DNA of 60,842 bases, from assembly GCA_003538975.1 (NCBI GenBank), contig DPQQ01000010.1, forward strand, positions 130,440 to 191,281, written 5' to 3'. The DNA is from Clostridiales bacterium. GTDB taxonomy: Bacteria; Bacillota; Clostridia; Christensenellales; Borkfalkiaceae. A model generated the notes under the pieces. The model did not search any database. It was not told the DNA's origin and saw only the letters and a program-made list of their open reading frames with translations. Within the stretch, counting starts at the first letter, position 1. Each line of letters starts with the position of its first letter. Position numbers and translations under genes: made by a program. This document shows, in pieces, positions 8,776 through 16,521 of the stretch.

Positions 8776-9957
8776 ATGAAAAAGCGCTTAAAAATTTTTC
8801 TTATGACCGCGCTTATACTCGTGTTTGCGGGTTCTATGGCGGCGTTTTCGGGTTGTAAAAAGGATAATTCCAAAAACTGGAACGTTTCCGCATCCGGCAA
8901 AACGGTAAAAGCGAACATAACGGACGATAAGAGCGGCGGTTACATTCTTAACGTAGAGGGAACGGGCACGATAAAAGACTTTTCGTCTAAAATAGATCCC
9001 CCGTGGTGCGAATACCGTAACAAAATATCGGAGATAAAAATAGGCGAAGGAATAACCGAAATCGGAACGAACGCCTTTTCGGCGGTAGAAGTCGGCAGGG
9101 TTGTCATCCCGAGAAGCGTAACTACGATTTATACGGATGCGTTTTCGGATAATACCGTTTTGTACCTGTACGGCGACGTAGCTGTTTACGCCGGAGCGAA
9201 GACCTTATTATACAGCGAAACCGAACCGTCCGCCGACGGCTACTGGCATTTTGTGGACGGCAAACCCGAAAAATGGGGTATAAAGGTTTTGTTTATAGGC
9301 AACAGCTTTACTTTTTACAGCAACATTCCCGGAATTTTCGGCGAACTCGCAAAGGGAGCAGGCAAAAACGTAACGGTTGAATCGGTAACGAACGGCTCCT
9401 GGACTTTATCCAAATTCGCCGACAAAACCGACGAATACGGCGCGAAGGTTCACGCAAAACTCACCGCAAACGACGATTACGACGCGATAATATTGCAGGA
9501 TCAGAGTACGAGACCGCTCGCAAATAAAACGGGCTTCGTTTCCGGCATAAAAGCCATGGCGGAAAAAATAAATTCCACGCAAAAGTCGTGCAGAATTTAT
9601 TTATACGCAACCTGGGGATTCGAAGAATACGCGTCCAAAAACAATATGACCATACCGCAGATGGAAGCGAAGATCCGCGCGGAATACGCTTCGGCGGCAA
9701 AAGAGATCGGCGCGACCGTATGTAACGTCGGGAAAGCGTTTACCAAAGTTTATACCGAAAACAACGACATAAATTTGTACTACTCTGAGGACAATAAGCA
9801 CCCGTCTTATAACGGCGCGTTTTTATCCGCATGCGTACATGTTTCGACGATACTGGGTATAGATCCGCGTACCTCGAACTTTAACGGTTCGTCCGAAATC
9901 ACGCCCGAAGTTGCCGCTATCTTAAAGCAAGCCGCTTATAATGCGGTATTCGGCTGA
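8776..9957 (+). CDS. Lipoprotein: BspA-like leucine-rich segment plus DUF4886-type SGNH hydrolase
   Basis: The signal peptide ends in a FSGC lipobox near residue 26. Residues about 60-135 resemble BspA-type leucine-rich repeats (ISEIKIGEGITEIG, VVIPRSVTTIYTDAF). From about 168 a complete SGNH/GDSL-type domain follows: IGNSFTF with nucleophile Ser177, an ILQDQS segment near 235, and DNKHPS with Asp339 and His342. This layout matches the DUF4886 branch of SGNH hydrolases. The likely role is removal of acyl (for example acetyl) groups from surface or dietary glycans; substrate is inferred. It follows mgsA by 78 bases and ends at a terminator. Confidence 0.85.
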   Translation: MKKRLKIFLMTALILVFAGSMAAFSGCKKDNSKNWNVSASGKTVKANITDDKSGGYILNVEGTGTIKDFSSKIDPPWCEYRNKISEIKIGEGITEIGTNAFSAVEVGRVVIPRSVTTIYTDAFSDNTVLYLYGDVAVYAGAKTLLYSETEPSADGYWHFVDGKPEKWGIKVLFIGNSFTFYSNIPGIFGELAKGAGKNVTVESVTNGSWTLSKFADKTDEYGAKVHAKLTANDDYDAIILQDQSTRPLANKTGFVSGIKAMAEKINSTQKSCRIYLYATWGFEEYASKNNMTIPQMEAKIRAEYASAAKEIGATVCNVGKAFTKVYTENNDINLYYSEDNKHPSYNGAFLSACVHVSTILGIDPRTSNFNGSSEITPEVAAILKQAAYNAVFG

Positions 9958-10003
9958 TAAGGTGCATTACGATATAAAGAGCCGATTAAAACAAAATAAA
10001 ACT

Positions 10004-10038
10004 AAAAAGCGAAGCTTTTATATCGGAGCTTCGTTTTT
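10004..10038 (+). terminator. Intrinsic terminator after the DUF4886 lipoprotein
   Basis: AAAAAGCGAAGCT (10004-10016) faces AGCTTCG plus a T run (10027-10039). The stem is perfect over CGAAGCT/AGCTTCG. Confidence 0.85.
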
Positions 10039-10159
10039 TACGCCTTAAAAAACGCTTCCGGAGCGGCGGTTAAACGCTCGTTGCGCCGGCAGAAAATACA
10101 AATTATATAAAAACATATGAATATTTGCCGAAATAAGCATATAAAAAACGAAATCGATA

Positions 10160-10188
10160 TTGACAACGTCTTTTTTGTGTCTTATAAT
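10160..10188 (+). promoter_or_regulatory. Consensus sigma-A promoter of the triple-repeat lipoprotein operon
   Basis: TTGACA (10160-10165), 17-base spacer, TATAAT (10183-10188). Both hexamers match consensus exactly. It predicts a leader of about 185 bases that carries the hairpin element at 10270-10317. The rest of the gap between 9958 and 10160 holds only the terminator and AT-rich sequence. Confidence 0.88.
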
Positions 10189-10269
10189 AATTAAGCTTGG
10201 TAATATCTGTATTTATTTATATTAAAAAAATAAAGTCCGGATGGCCTTTTTACACAAAAATTTAAAGTT

Positions 10270-10317
10270 CAAAAGAGGCGCCTCTTTTGCTTGCTTCTTT
10301 TCATAAGCAAGCAAAAG
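10270..10317 (+). ncRNA. Structured leader element: palindrome sharing an arm with a second hairpin
   Basis: CAAAAGAGGCGCCTCTTTTG (10270-10289) is a perfect 20-base palindrome. Its right part CTTTTG begins a 13-base arm CTTTTGCTTGCTT (10284-10296), which pairs perfectly with AAGCAAGCAAAAG (10305-10317). The two folds are mutually exclusive in RNA. A very similar arrangement with different bases lies at 16385-16425, so this is a recurring element. There is no T run after the second stem, so it is not a standard terminator. The role (riboregulator, RNA processing site or DNA-level repeat) is unknown. Confidence 0.6.
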
Positions 10318-10344
10318 AATATTTATTCAGCAAAAGAATAATAT

Positions 10345-10361
10345 TTACCGCTATGCGGTAA
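10345..10361 (+). promoter_or_regulatory. Small hairpin just before the ribosome site
   Basis: TTACCGC (10345-10351), loop TAT, GCGGTAA (10355-10361), a perfect 7-base stem ten bases before the AAGGAG ribosome site of the lipoprotein at 10382. It could protect the mRNA end or modulate initiation. Confidence 0.4.
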
Positions 10362-10381
10362 TGAGAAAAAAGGAGAAAAAA

Positions 10382-12028
10382 ATGAAAAAACGTTTTATTG
10401 CAGCGTTGCTTCTCGTAGTAATGTGCATGGGCGCGTTTTCGGCTTGTTCGCTTACGGGTAAGCTCGAAAAAGACGTTCAGGTATATCTCGAAACAAGCGA
10501 CGGGCTTTTAGGTCCCTACACGGTAAACGCGTTCAATAACGCGATAGTTCCCGCACAGGAAGCGCCTAGAGGCAAAAAGCAGTTGGGATGGACCGACGAC
10601 AAAAACTGGAACGAAAAGGACATTAAAAATGTCTCCGTTTCCGAAAACGTAGGTCTTATCCGTTACGACGACGTAAAAAATTACGCAAAAAAGGGTAAAG
10701 TAACTCTTTATCCCGTATTCGGCGAAATCACCCGCCACGATATAGCGATTGCCTGGTATGCAAAATCAGGGACTTCGGGACTTAATCAGTCTGTAATGGA
10801 CGATTTTACCGATGCGCTTAAGGCGTACCTCACCGAACAGGGAATGAACCCTGCCGAAATGGATATAGTAGTCCGCGGATACGACGGCAACGTGGGTACT
10901 TCGTGCGGAAACATCATGAAGGATTCGGACATCGATATTATGGTCGGCTGGGCTGCCAGAAGCAATATCGAAGGCACCGGCGGACTTAAAGCGGGCGAAG
11001 ACTTCTTACAGAACTACGGCAATATCACGCTTAAAGGAGCCGAAAACAACAAAGCTCGTTATGCGGCAAGACTCGGCGATACGGATCTCGTAAAACAGGT
11101 TTATAACTGGATTCTGACCACTTACGGCGGAACGGGAGCTAAAAAGGATTACGACGTAGCCGATACGCCCGTCGATCCCGATCCGAGTGAGCCTGATACT
11201 CCTGTCGAAAAGGCTGATTTTGTCGTTTCGATATGGAACAATACAAAAGGCGAGTGGATAAAGACAGAACAGATTGAAAGCCTTAAAACGGCGTTTACCG
11301 CTTACCTTGCGGAAAAAGGCGTTGATACCGCTAAATTGAAAATCGAATGGAGAGTAGAAGAAGACGTAACCAACGTTGCGGCTCTTGTAAAATCGGTAAA
11401 CGATAAAGGCGACGTAGACTTTGTACTCGCATGCGGTAAAAACGTAAACAGCGACGGTAATCTTACTAATCTCGAAAAAGTTCAGATTAACGAAACTCCT
11501 TATATGACCGCCGGAAGATATATTGCGGTACTCAATAAGGACAATCCCAACCAATATGCAAAAATGCTTTACGAATTTATGTCCGGTAAAAAGTTCCCGA
11601 TAACTCTTACCGACACTACGCTCACCGTATCGGTATGGAATAACACAAAAGGCGAGTGGATAACAACCGAACAGCTTGAAAGTCTTAAAACGGCGTTTAC
11701 CGCTTATCTTGCGGATCTCGGCGTAGATACGACTGCTTTGACAATTGTCTGGAGAGTCGAAGAAGCTGTAACCAACGTTGCAGCTCTTGTGAATTCGGTT
11801 AACACTGCCGGCGACGTAGACTTTGTGCTTGCATGCGGTAAGAACGTAAACAGTGAAGGTAATCTTACCAATCTCGAAAAAATTCAGATTAACGAAACGC
11901 CTTATATGACCGCAGGAAGATATATAGCTGTGCTTAACAAAGATAATCCCAATCAACTTGCTGAATTATTATACGAATTCATGACAGGGAAGACCTTCCC
12001 GTCGTTAGCCGAAGGAGGTGCCCAATAA
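10382..12028 (+). CDS. Lipoprotein with three tandem binding-protein-like repeats
   Basis: I use ATG 10382, preceded by AAAAAGGAGA; an in-frame ATG at 10361 lies inside a hairpin and would put a charged stretch before the signal peptide. The signal ends in FSAC. The 548-residue product has three copies of one roughly 134-residue domain: a divergent copy (about 118-253), a Pro/Asp linker (about 260-278), then two near-identical copies (280-413 and 414-547). Each runs from an AxW or SxW strand through helices to a GDVDFVLACGKNVNS and ETPYMTAGRYIAVLNKDNPNQ region. The pattern resembles half of a solute-binding protein fold, but I cannot name a family. Its stop overlaps the next start. Confidence 0.8.
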   Translation: MKKRFIAALLLVVMCMGAFSACSLTGKLEKDVQVYLETSDGLLGPYTVNAFNNAIVPAQEAPRGKKQLGWTDDKNWNEKDIKNVSVSENVGLIRYDDVKNYAKKGKVTLYPVFGEITRHDIAIAWYAKSGTSGLNQSVMDDFTDALKAYLTEQGMNPAEMDIVVRGYDGNVGTSCGNIMKDSDIDIMVGWAARSNIEGTGGLKAGEDFLQNYGNITLKGAENNKARYAARLGDTDLVKQVYNWILTTYGGTGAKKDYDVADTPVDPDPSEPDTPVEKADFVVSIWNNTKGEWIKTEQIESLKTAFTAYLAEKGVDTAKLKIEWRVEEDVTNVAALVKSVNDKGDVDFVLACGKNVNSDGNLTNLEKVQINETPYMTAGRYIAVLNKDNPNQYAKMLYEFMSGKKFPITLTDTTLTVSVWNNTKGEWITTEQLESLKTAFTAYLADLGVDTTALTIVWRVEEAVTNVAALVNSVNTAGDVDFVLACGKNVNSEGNLTNLEKIQINETPYMTAGRYIAVLNKDNPNQLAELLYEFMTGKTFPSLAEGGAQ

Positions 12029-14532
12029 TGAAAACGAAGGCAAGACTTATCAAAGCCGCGGCGATAGTAAACTACGCGTTTACCGCATTGTGGTTTGTAG
12101 TAACGGCGTGTTTCTTCGCACTGTCGAACAATTTATACTGGATGTTTCTGGTATTTGCGCTCGCAACTCTTTACACCGGGTTTGTAACGATGTCAGTAAA
12201 AGACAATATGACGGGCGTTAACTTATCCAAAAAAGAAAATACCAAGCTCCTTGTATGCTGGATTTTAAGTATTTTATCGCCGGCTTCGTTCGTTCTTCTC
12301 GCAATAGCTTACTTCTATAAAAAAGAAGACAGCGAAAAGACCGAAACGCCCGCTGCGGAAACAAAACAGACCGAAATTAAAGCCGCAGATACGGTAAAAG
12401 AAGAAAAAGCTGCCGAAGCAACGGTAAAAACGATCCCGGTCGTTCCCGCGGATTCCGAAGAAGCCGAAAAGGCAAAACCCGTAAACGTAGCTCAGGAAAA
12501 ACAGAGTAAAGGAAAGCCGTTCTATAAAAAGGCGTCCTTCATAACGATGTGCGTATCGTTTTTGCTTATATTCGTATTCGGATTTTCGGGCATGTGTTTC
12601 GAAACTTCGGGCTTCAAAGTCAAGGTGACGGATTTTACTCTCACCAAAGAGATGACCGAAAAGTATAACAACGGCGAAATTTACGGTAAACAATACGTTA
12701 TCGGTGAAGAAACCGACGAAAGCGGCAAAACGCACACAGGCAGTTATTCGGTAACGATGTACGTTCCTAAGACGGCTACGGAAGCAAATCCCGCTCCCAC
12801 GGTATTCGTTCTTCCCGGGTTTACGCGTACCAAGACGACCATGGCGCAGTATTGTATCGAACTTTCTCGCCGCGGCGCGGTAGTATTCTGCATGGATCCG
12901 GGCGCTCAGGGCTCGACCACCGCTAATTCGACCGCCGGCGCGAACGGTATCGAATATCTCGTCCAGTACGTTTACAACAATACCGACGATTTTAAGTTCT
13001 GCGACAAAAATCGCTTCGGTGCGGTAGGACACTCGGCGGGTGGCGGCAACGTTATAACTCTCGCTTCCGACATGGCGGGCGGCAGTTATGAAACAAGTAT
13101 TATAAAAGCCGTTTACGATTCCGGTTATATCAAAATTTCCGCGGCGAACAAGTTCAAAAACTTAAAATGCAACGCCGCTATGTCCTACGCTTATTATGAC
13201 GAAGGCGCGTTCCGTTATCAGACCGATACCACCGCCGTAGAAGTAATAGCTAAGAGATTTATTAACGAAGTAAACGGTTCTAATCTCGGAATCGAGAACG
13301 TCGAATACGAAAAGGGTTACGGAAGCATGACCGACGGCACCTATCGTATCGTTCATCGTGAAAAGACCAATCACTGCTTCGAAATGTACGATAACTTAAG
13401 TATCGCAAACACCGTAGATTTCTTTAACGAAACTTTAGAGATCGGCTCGTCTGTAAAGGGAACCAGACAGATATGGTTCGGCAAAGAATTTTCTAACGGT
13501 CTCGCTCTTGCGGCTGCGTTCACGTTTATCATAGCTCTTTTGGGAGTGTTGATGGAAACCCCGTTCTTCGCAACGCTTAAAACCGGCGGCAAGGTGAAAG
13601 GAGAGACTTCAGGCGCGGAACTTAAATCGCTCGATTCGCCCGTTCCGTCCAAGACTATCGCGAGAAAGATAATCTTCTGGACGAGCATGATTTTAACTTC
13701 GATTATAGCGTGTCTCGACTACATACCTCTCGCGAATTTGTCGATTGAAATCTTCCCGACGAGCAACCTCGCAAGCGTGTTCACGTTTACCTTCCCCGCG
13801 CGTATGGTCAACGCCATACTCTTGTGGGCGCTCATAAACGGCGCGATAGGGCTTGTGATATTCTTCGCGGTTACCGCGCTCGAAAACTTGTACGAATACG
13901 TAATGTATAAGGCAAAGGGCATAACTCCGCACTACGACTGGAGCAAGTACGAAGCGATAAAGATTCGCGGCAACGGCTGGAAAAACGTTCTGTTCAACGT
14001 TCTCAAAACTCTCTTGCTTCCGATAATAATGTTCGGCGCGTTCTACTTTACGTTGCAGCTTTCGTTCTGGTGTTTCCATCAGGATTTCCGCTTTATGCTC
14101 GTATCGGCTTCGCCCATAAACGGCAGAATGTTCGTAACCATGCTCGAATACGTTCCGATAATCTTCGTATTCTATATTTCAAACTCTATAAGAGTAAATT
14201 GCAGTATAGGCAAAGAAGGCTGGAAAGAGTGGAAGGTTCTTCTTACCGGCGCGCTCGCAAACAGCCTGGGACTTGCGTTTATACTTTTAATCAATTACGT
14301 CTGCTACTTCGTAACCGGAACGCCTTACTACGGCTACTGGGGAAACAACAACGAAGTATGGCTCTTTGTGAACATGGTATTCGCGCTCGTCGTAATGATG
14401 TTCATACTTCCCATATTCAACCGTATTACTTACAAAAAGACGGGCAACGTGTGGGTAGGGGCGATAACCTGGTGTCTTATCTTTATAATGATGACGATTT
14501 CCGCCTCGGTATCGTACATTCCGATTTATTGA
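12028..14532 (+). CDS. Multi-span membrane protein with an internal alpha/beta hydrolase domain
   Basis: The start overlaps the upstream stop (TAATG) behind a GAAGGAGGTG site. The 834-residue protein has N-terminal spans (about 5-60 and 70-90), a Lys/Glu/Ala-rich linker (about 95-165), and another span near 172-190. An alpha/beta hydrolase domain follows (about 235-470) with FVLPGFTRTK, nucleophile GHSAGGG (Ser336) and a candidate catalytic His449 in TNHCFEMY. At least eight further membrane spans extend from about 490 to the end. Membrane topology should put the hydrolase outside the cell. The fusion is unusual and substrate unknown. Coupling to the triple-repeat lipoprotein suggests a two-part surface system. 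Confidence 0.82.
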   Translation: MKTKARLIKAAAIVNYAFTALWFVVTACFFALSNNLYWMFLVFALATLYTGFVTMSVKDNMTGVNLSKKENTKLLVCWILSILSPASFVLLAIAYFYKKEDSEKTETPAAETKQTEIKAADTVKEEKAAEATVKTIPVVPADSEEAEKAKPVNVAQEKQSKGKPFYKKASFITMCVSFLLIFVFGFSGMCFETSGFKVKVTDFTLTKEMTEKYNNGEIYGKQYVIGEETDESGKTHTGSYSVTMYVPKTATEANPAPTVFVLPGFTRTKTTMAQYCIELSRRGAVVFCMDPGAQGSTTANSTAGANGIEYLVQYVYNNTDDFKFCDKNRFGAVGHSAGGGNVITLASDMAGGSYETSIIKAVYDSGYIKISAANKFKNLKCNAAMSYAYYDEGAFRYQTDTTAVEVIAKRFINEVNGSNLGIENVEYEKGYGSMTDGTYRIVHREKTNHCFEMYDNLSIANTVDFFNETLEIGSSVKGTRQIWFGKEFSNGLALAAAFTFIIALLGVLMETPFFATLKTGGKVKGETSGAELKSLDSPVPSKTIARKIIFWTSMILTSIIACLDYIPLANLSIEIFPTSNLASVFTFTFPARMVNAILLWALINGAIGLVIFFAVTALENLYEYVMYKAKGITPHYDWSKYEAIKIRGNGWKNVLFNVLKTLLLPIIMFGAFYFTLQLSFWCFHQDFRFMLVSASPINGRMFVTMLEYVPIIFVFYISNSIRVNCSIGKEGWKEWKVLLTGALANSLGLAFILLINYVCYFVTGTPYYGYWGNNNEVWLFVNMVFALVVMMFILPIFNRITYKKTGNVWVGAITWCLIFIMMTISASVSYIPIY

Positions 14533-14547
14533 GAGTAGATAATTTTG

Positions 14548-14610
14548 CGGAAGCGTTTCGGTGATACAGGTATAACAAAATGATGCCGGATGTTTAGCCG
14601 AAACGTTACC
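14548..14610 (+). repeat. Dispersed hairpin element, copy A
   Basis: GGAAGCGTTTCGG (14549-14561) pairs with CCGAAACGTTACC (14598-14610), 11 of 13 positions. The loop contains ACAGGTAT. The 5' half aligns without gaps to 48946-48977 (GCGG, TTTCG and ACAGGTAT all conserved), and both copies have a matching right arm CGAAAC-NN-TACC. It begins 15 bases after a stop codon. There is no T run directly after it; a separate terminator follows at 14666. Confidence 0.5.
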
Positions 14611-14665
14611 ATGAAACTTATACAAAAACCAATATAAGGCTCATAAAAATCTAAAAAATACAACA

Positions 14666-14696
14666 AAAAACGACCGCGATTTTTGCGGTCGTTTTT
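14666..14696. terminator. Bidirectional terminator between convergent genes
   Basis: AAAAACGACCGC (14666-14677) and GCGGTCGTTTTT (14685-14696) are perfect 12-base arms with T runs on both strands. It serves the hydrolase gene (+) and the AraC gene (-). Confidence 0.92.
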
Positions 14697-14740
14697 ATAT
14701 GTTATAAAATTATTGTCGGAACGGGTAAATGATTACGCTT

Positions 14741-15757
14741 TTACGGCTGTTTTTTGGAACCGCTTTTCGCTGTGGAACCATGCGCCGTGTTATGTTCTTT
14801 TTTTGCAGCTTCTTTAACGGGTAATTCTTTTATCGTTTCTTTTGTCTGTTCGTTCAATGCTGTTTTGTCGTCGGTGGCTGAAGAGAGTTCGGCTCCGTCC
14901 GCTTCCTTTTTGGTTTTGCCTTTTACCTTTTCGGAATTAGGGGCGCCCGTTCTTACTCTTGCGCCCGAGCGGGCGCGGGTTGTAAAGTATTCCTTCGGGG
15001 TGGTATGGAAATACTTTTCAAAAGTTCTGTAAAAAGTTTTTCTGCTCTTAAAGCCGTAAGAGAAGATCTGTCCGTCGATAGAATCGTTTTCGTTAAAATT
15101 ATCGACCATCATATCGAGACGGATTGAGTTGACGTATTCTCTGAAGTCGACGTGCAGATTCCTGTGCAGAATTTCCGAAAGGTACGATTTGTTGTAGCCG
15201 AACTTTGCGGACAAAAAGTCGAGAGTGATGTCCTCGTGATAATTTTTATAAACGTAGTCGGTTATCTTCTGAATTATGTCGTAATTTATTTCGGTATCCG
15301 GCGAAGCTTCCTTAAAAGCGCAGTTGCGATAGACAAGACCTAAAATTTCATAAATTTTGGCGGTCAGGTCGAGTTCGTTTGTCTGGCTCACTTTGTGCAT
15401 TAAAGATTCGCAGGTCTTAAAAATCGGCGCGGCAACCTTCGGCGGAAGAATGGGATTGACGATATTTCCGACGACGTTATCGAAGTAGGTGGAAAGGTAC
15501 TTTACCGGGATAAGTATAAAAGCGTTCTGCTTGTTCTTTCCGAAGTCGTCTATTTTGTGCGTGAGGCCGGAGTCGACGAAAAACGCTTCGTCCTTTTTTA
15601 CGACGTACTTAACTTTGTTAAGGTATACGTCTATATAGCCGTCTTTGCAGAACAAAATCTCAATTCCTTTATGGAAATGCTCCTGATAGGTAAGGTCGGC
15701 GTAAGACACCAAAAGTTTTTGATTATTGCTGTCTCTGTAGTATTCGTAAAATGCCAT
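14741..15757 (-). CDS. AraC-family transcriptional regulator with charged C-terminal tail
   Basis: A 338-residue regulator. Residues about 20-95 form a cupin-like effector domain (HFHKGIEILFCKDGYI). Two helix-turn-helix motifs occupy about 165-260, ending in the family hallmark FYRTFEKYFHTTPKEYF. The last 75 or so residues are a low-complexity tail rich in K, E, A, T and S that is not part of typical AraC proteins. The start follows a GGAGG site and lies 80 bases downstream of a consensus promoter. Candidate targets are the flanking lipoprotein loci or the distal glycan genes; the sequence does not decide. Confidence 0.92.
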   Translation of the reverse strand: MAFYEYYRDSNNQKLLVSYADLTYQEHFHKGIEILFCKDGYIDVYLNKVKYVVKKDEAFFVDSGLTHKIDDFGKNKQNAFILIPVKYLSTYFDNVVGNIVNPILPPKVAAPIFKTCESLMHKVSQTNELDLTAKIYEILGLVYRNCAFKEASPDTEINYDIIQKITDYVYKNYHEDITLDFLSAKFGYNKSYLSEILHRNLHVDFREYVNSIRLDMMVDNFNENDSIDGQIFSYGFKSRKTFYRTFEKYFHTTPKEYFTTRARSGARVRTGAPNSEKVKGKTKKEADGAELSSATDDKTALNEQTKETIKELPVKEAAKKEHNTAHGSTAKSGSKKQP

Positions 15758-15837
15758 TTATGCCTCCAAAAACTCCCCGAACCAAAGATATGACACAAAT
15801 AAAAGAATAAATGCTATTGAAATCGGAAAGCGATTAT

Positions 15838-15866
15838 ATTATAATACGTTTGTAATTGAATGTCAA
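15838..15866 (-). promoter_or_regulatory. Consensus sigma-A promoter of the AraC gene
   Basis: On the minus strand, TTGACA (complement of 15861-15866), a 17-base spacer, and TATAAT (complement of 15838-15843). Inverted repeats lie just upstream at 15893-15929. Confidence 0.87.
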
Positions 15867-15892
15867 CCGTTAGAGAATATTGAAAAACGAAA

Positions 15893-15929
15893 TGAAAATT
15901 ATTTTCACAACATATGATATTTTTCATAT
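15893..15929. promoter_or_regulatory. Two inverted repeats, candidate operators
   Basis: TGAAAATTATTTTCA (15893-15907) is a perfect inverted repeat with one central base. ATATGA (15912-15917) and TCATAT (15924-15929) form a second. They lie 27-63 bases upstream of the AraC -35 box. The remainder of the gap, 15930-16384, is AT-rich, carries a tandem 9-mer TATTATCTA at 16131-16148, and shows no clear forward promoter. Confidence 0.35.
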
Positions 15930-16384
15930 TTTAACGGAAAAATTTCAATTATTTGCTCAAAATCATCCCAAAATTAACAAACAAACGGTAAAAACGGGAT
16001 AATTCGATATTATTGTAAGGATAAAAGCATACAATCGGAATAAATATAAGGTCTGAAACCGTAAGTCTGAAAGTAAAAGAGCAAAGCGCATTATGCCGTT
16101 GCGTATTTTATTATTAATAATTGCGTAATATATTATCTATATTATCTATCATACATTAATTTTATAGGCAAGTAAATCAGCATACAGAGATAGAATCCGT
16201 GTAAATTTAACGTTTATTTTACAAATCCAAGGCGGAATTTTTACATCGTGATAATATTGTTAAAACGTGCCGCAGAGTAGCGGGTTGTTGCGTAAAAGGC
16301 GGTAACGGTGCCGATAAGCGGTAAACCGAAAACAAGACAAAAAAGCCAAAAGAACGCAAAAGTCGTAAAATAAAACCGAATCCG

Positions 16385-16425
16385 GCAAAGGGGTACCCCT
16401 TTGCTTGCGCCAAGTCGCAAGCAAA
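16385..16425 (+). ncRNA. Structured leader element, second copy
   Basis: GCAAAGGGGTACCCCTTTGC (16385-16404) is a perfect 20-base palindrome. TTTGCTTGCG (16400-16409), which shares its first five bases with the palindrome, pairs perfectly with CGCAAGCAAA (16416-16425). The arrangement matches 10270-10317, with compensating base changes in both stems (GGCGCC centre replaced by GGTACC, and GCTT replaced by GCG in the second stem). It is 97 bases upstream of the giant lipoprotein start. Confidence 0.6.
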
Positions 16426-16521
16426 CAAGATCTATATAGCCGATGGGAAAAATAAGGAAGGAATAAACGTACCGCCGGAATCAGAACGGCGGACGTAAAA
16501 AATATAAGAAGGAGAAAGAAA

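Noticed and set aside
11006..11956. Open frame of 316 codons antisense to the triple-repeat lipoprotein
   Set aside because: Its apparent repeats are the reverse of the real protein repeats; no domain or ribosome site.
14551..14562. CcpA (cre) site resembling AAGCGTTTCG
   Set aside because: It lies after the gene, inside a hairpin arm with a second copy elsewhere, and matches the cre pattern poorly.
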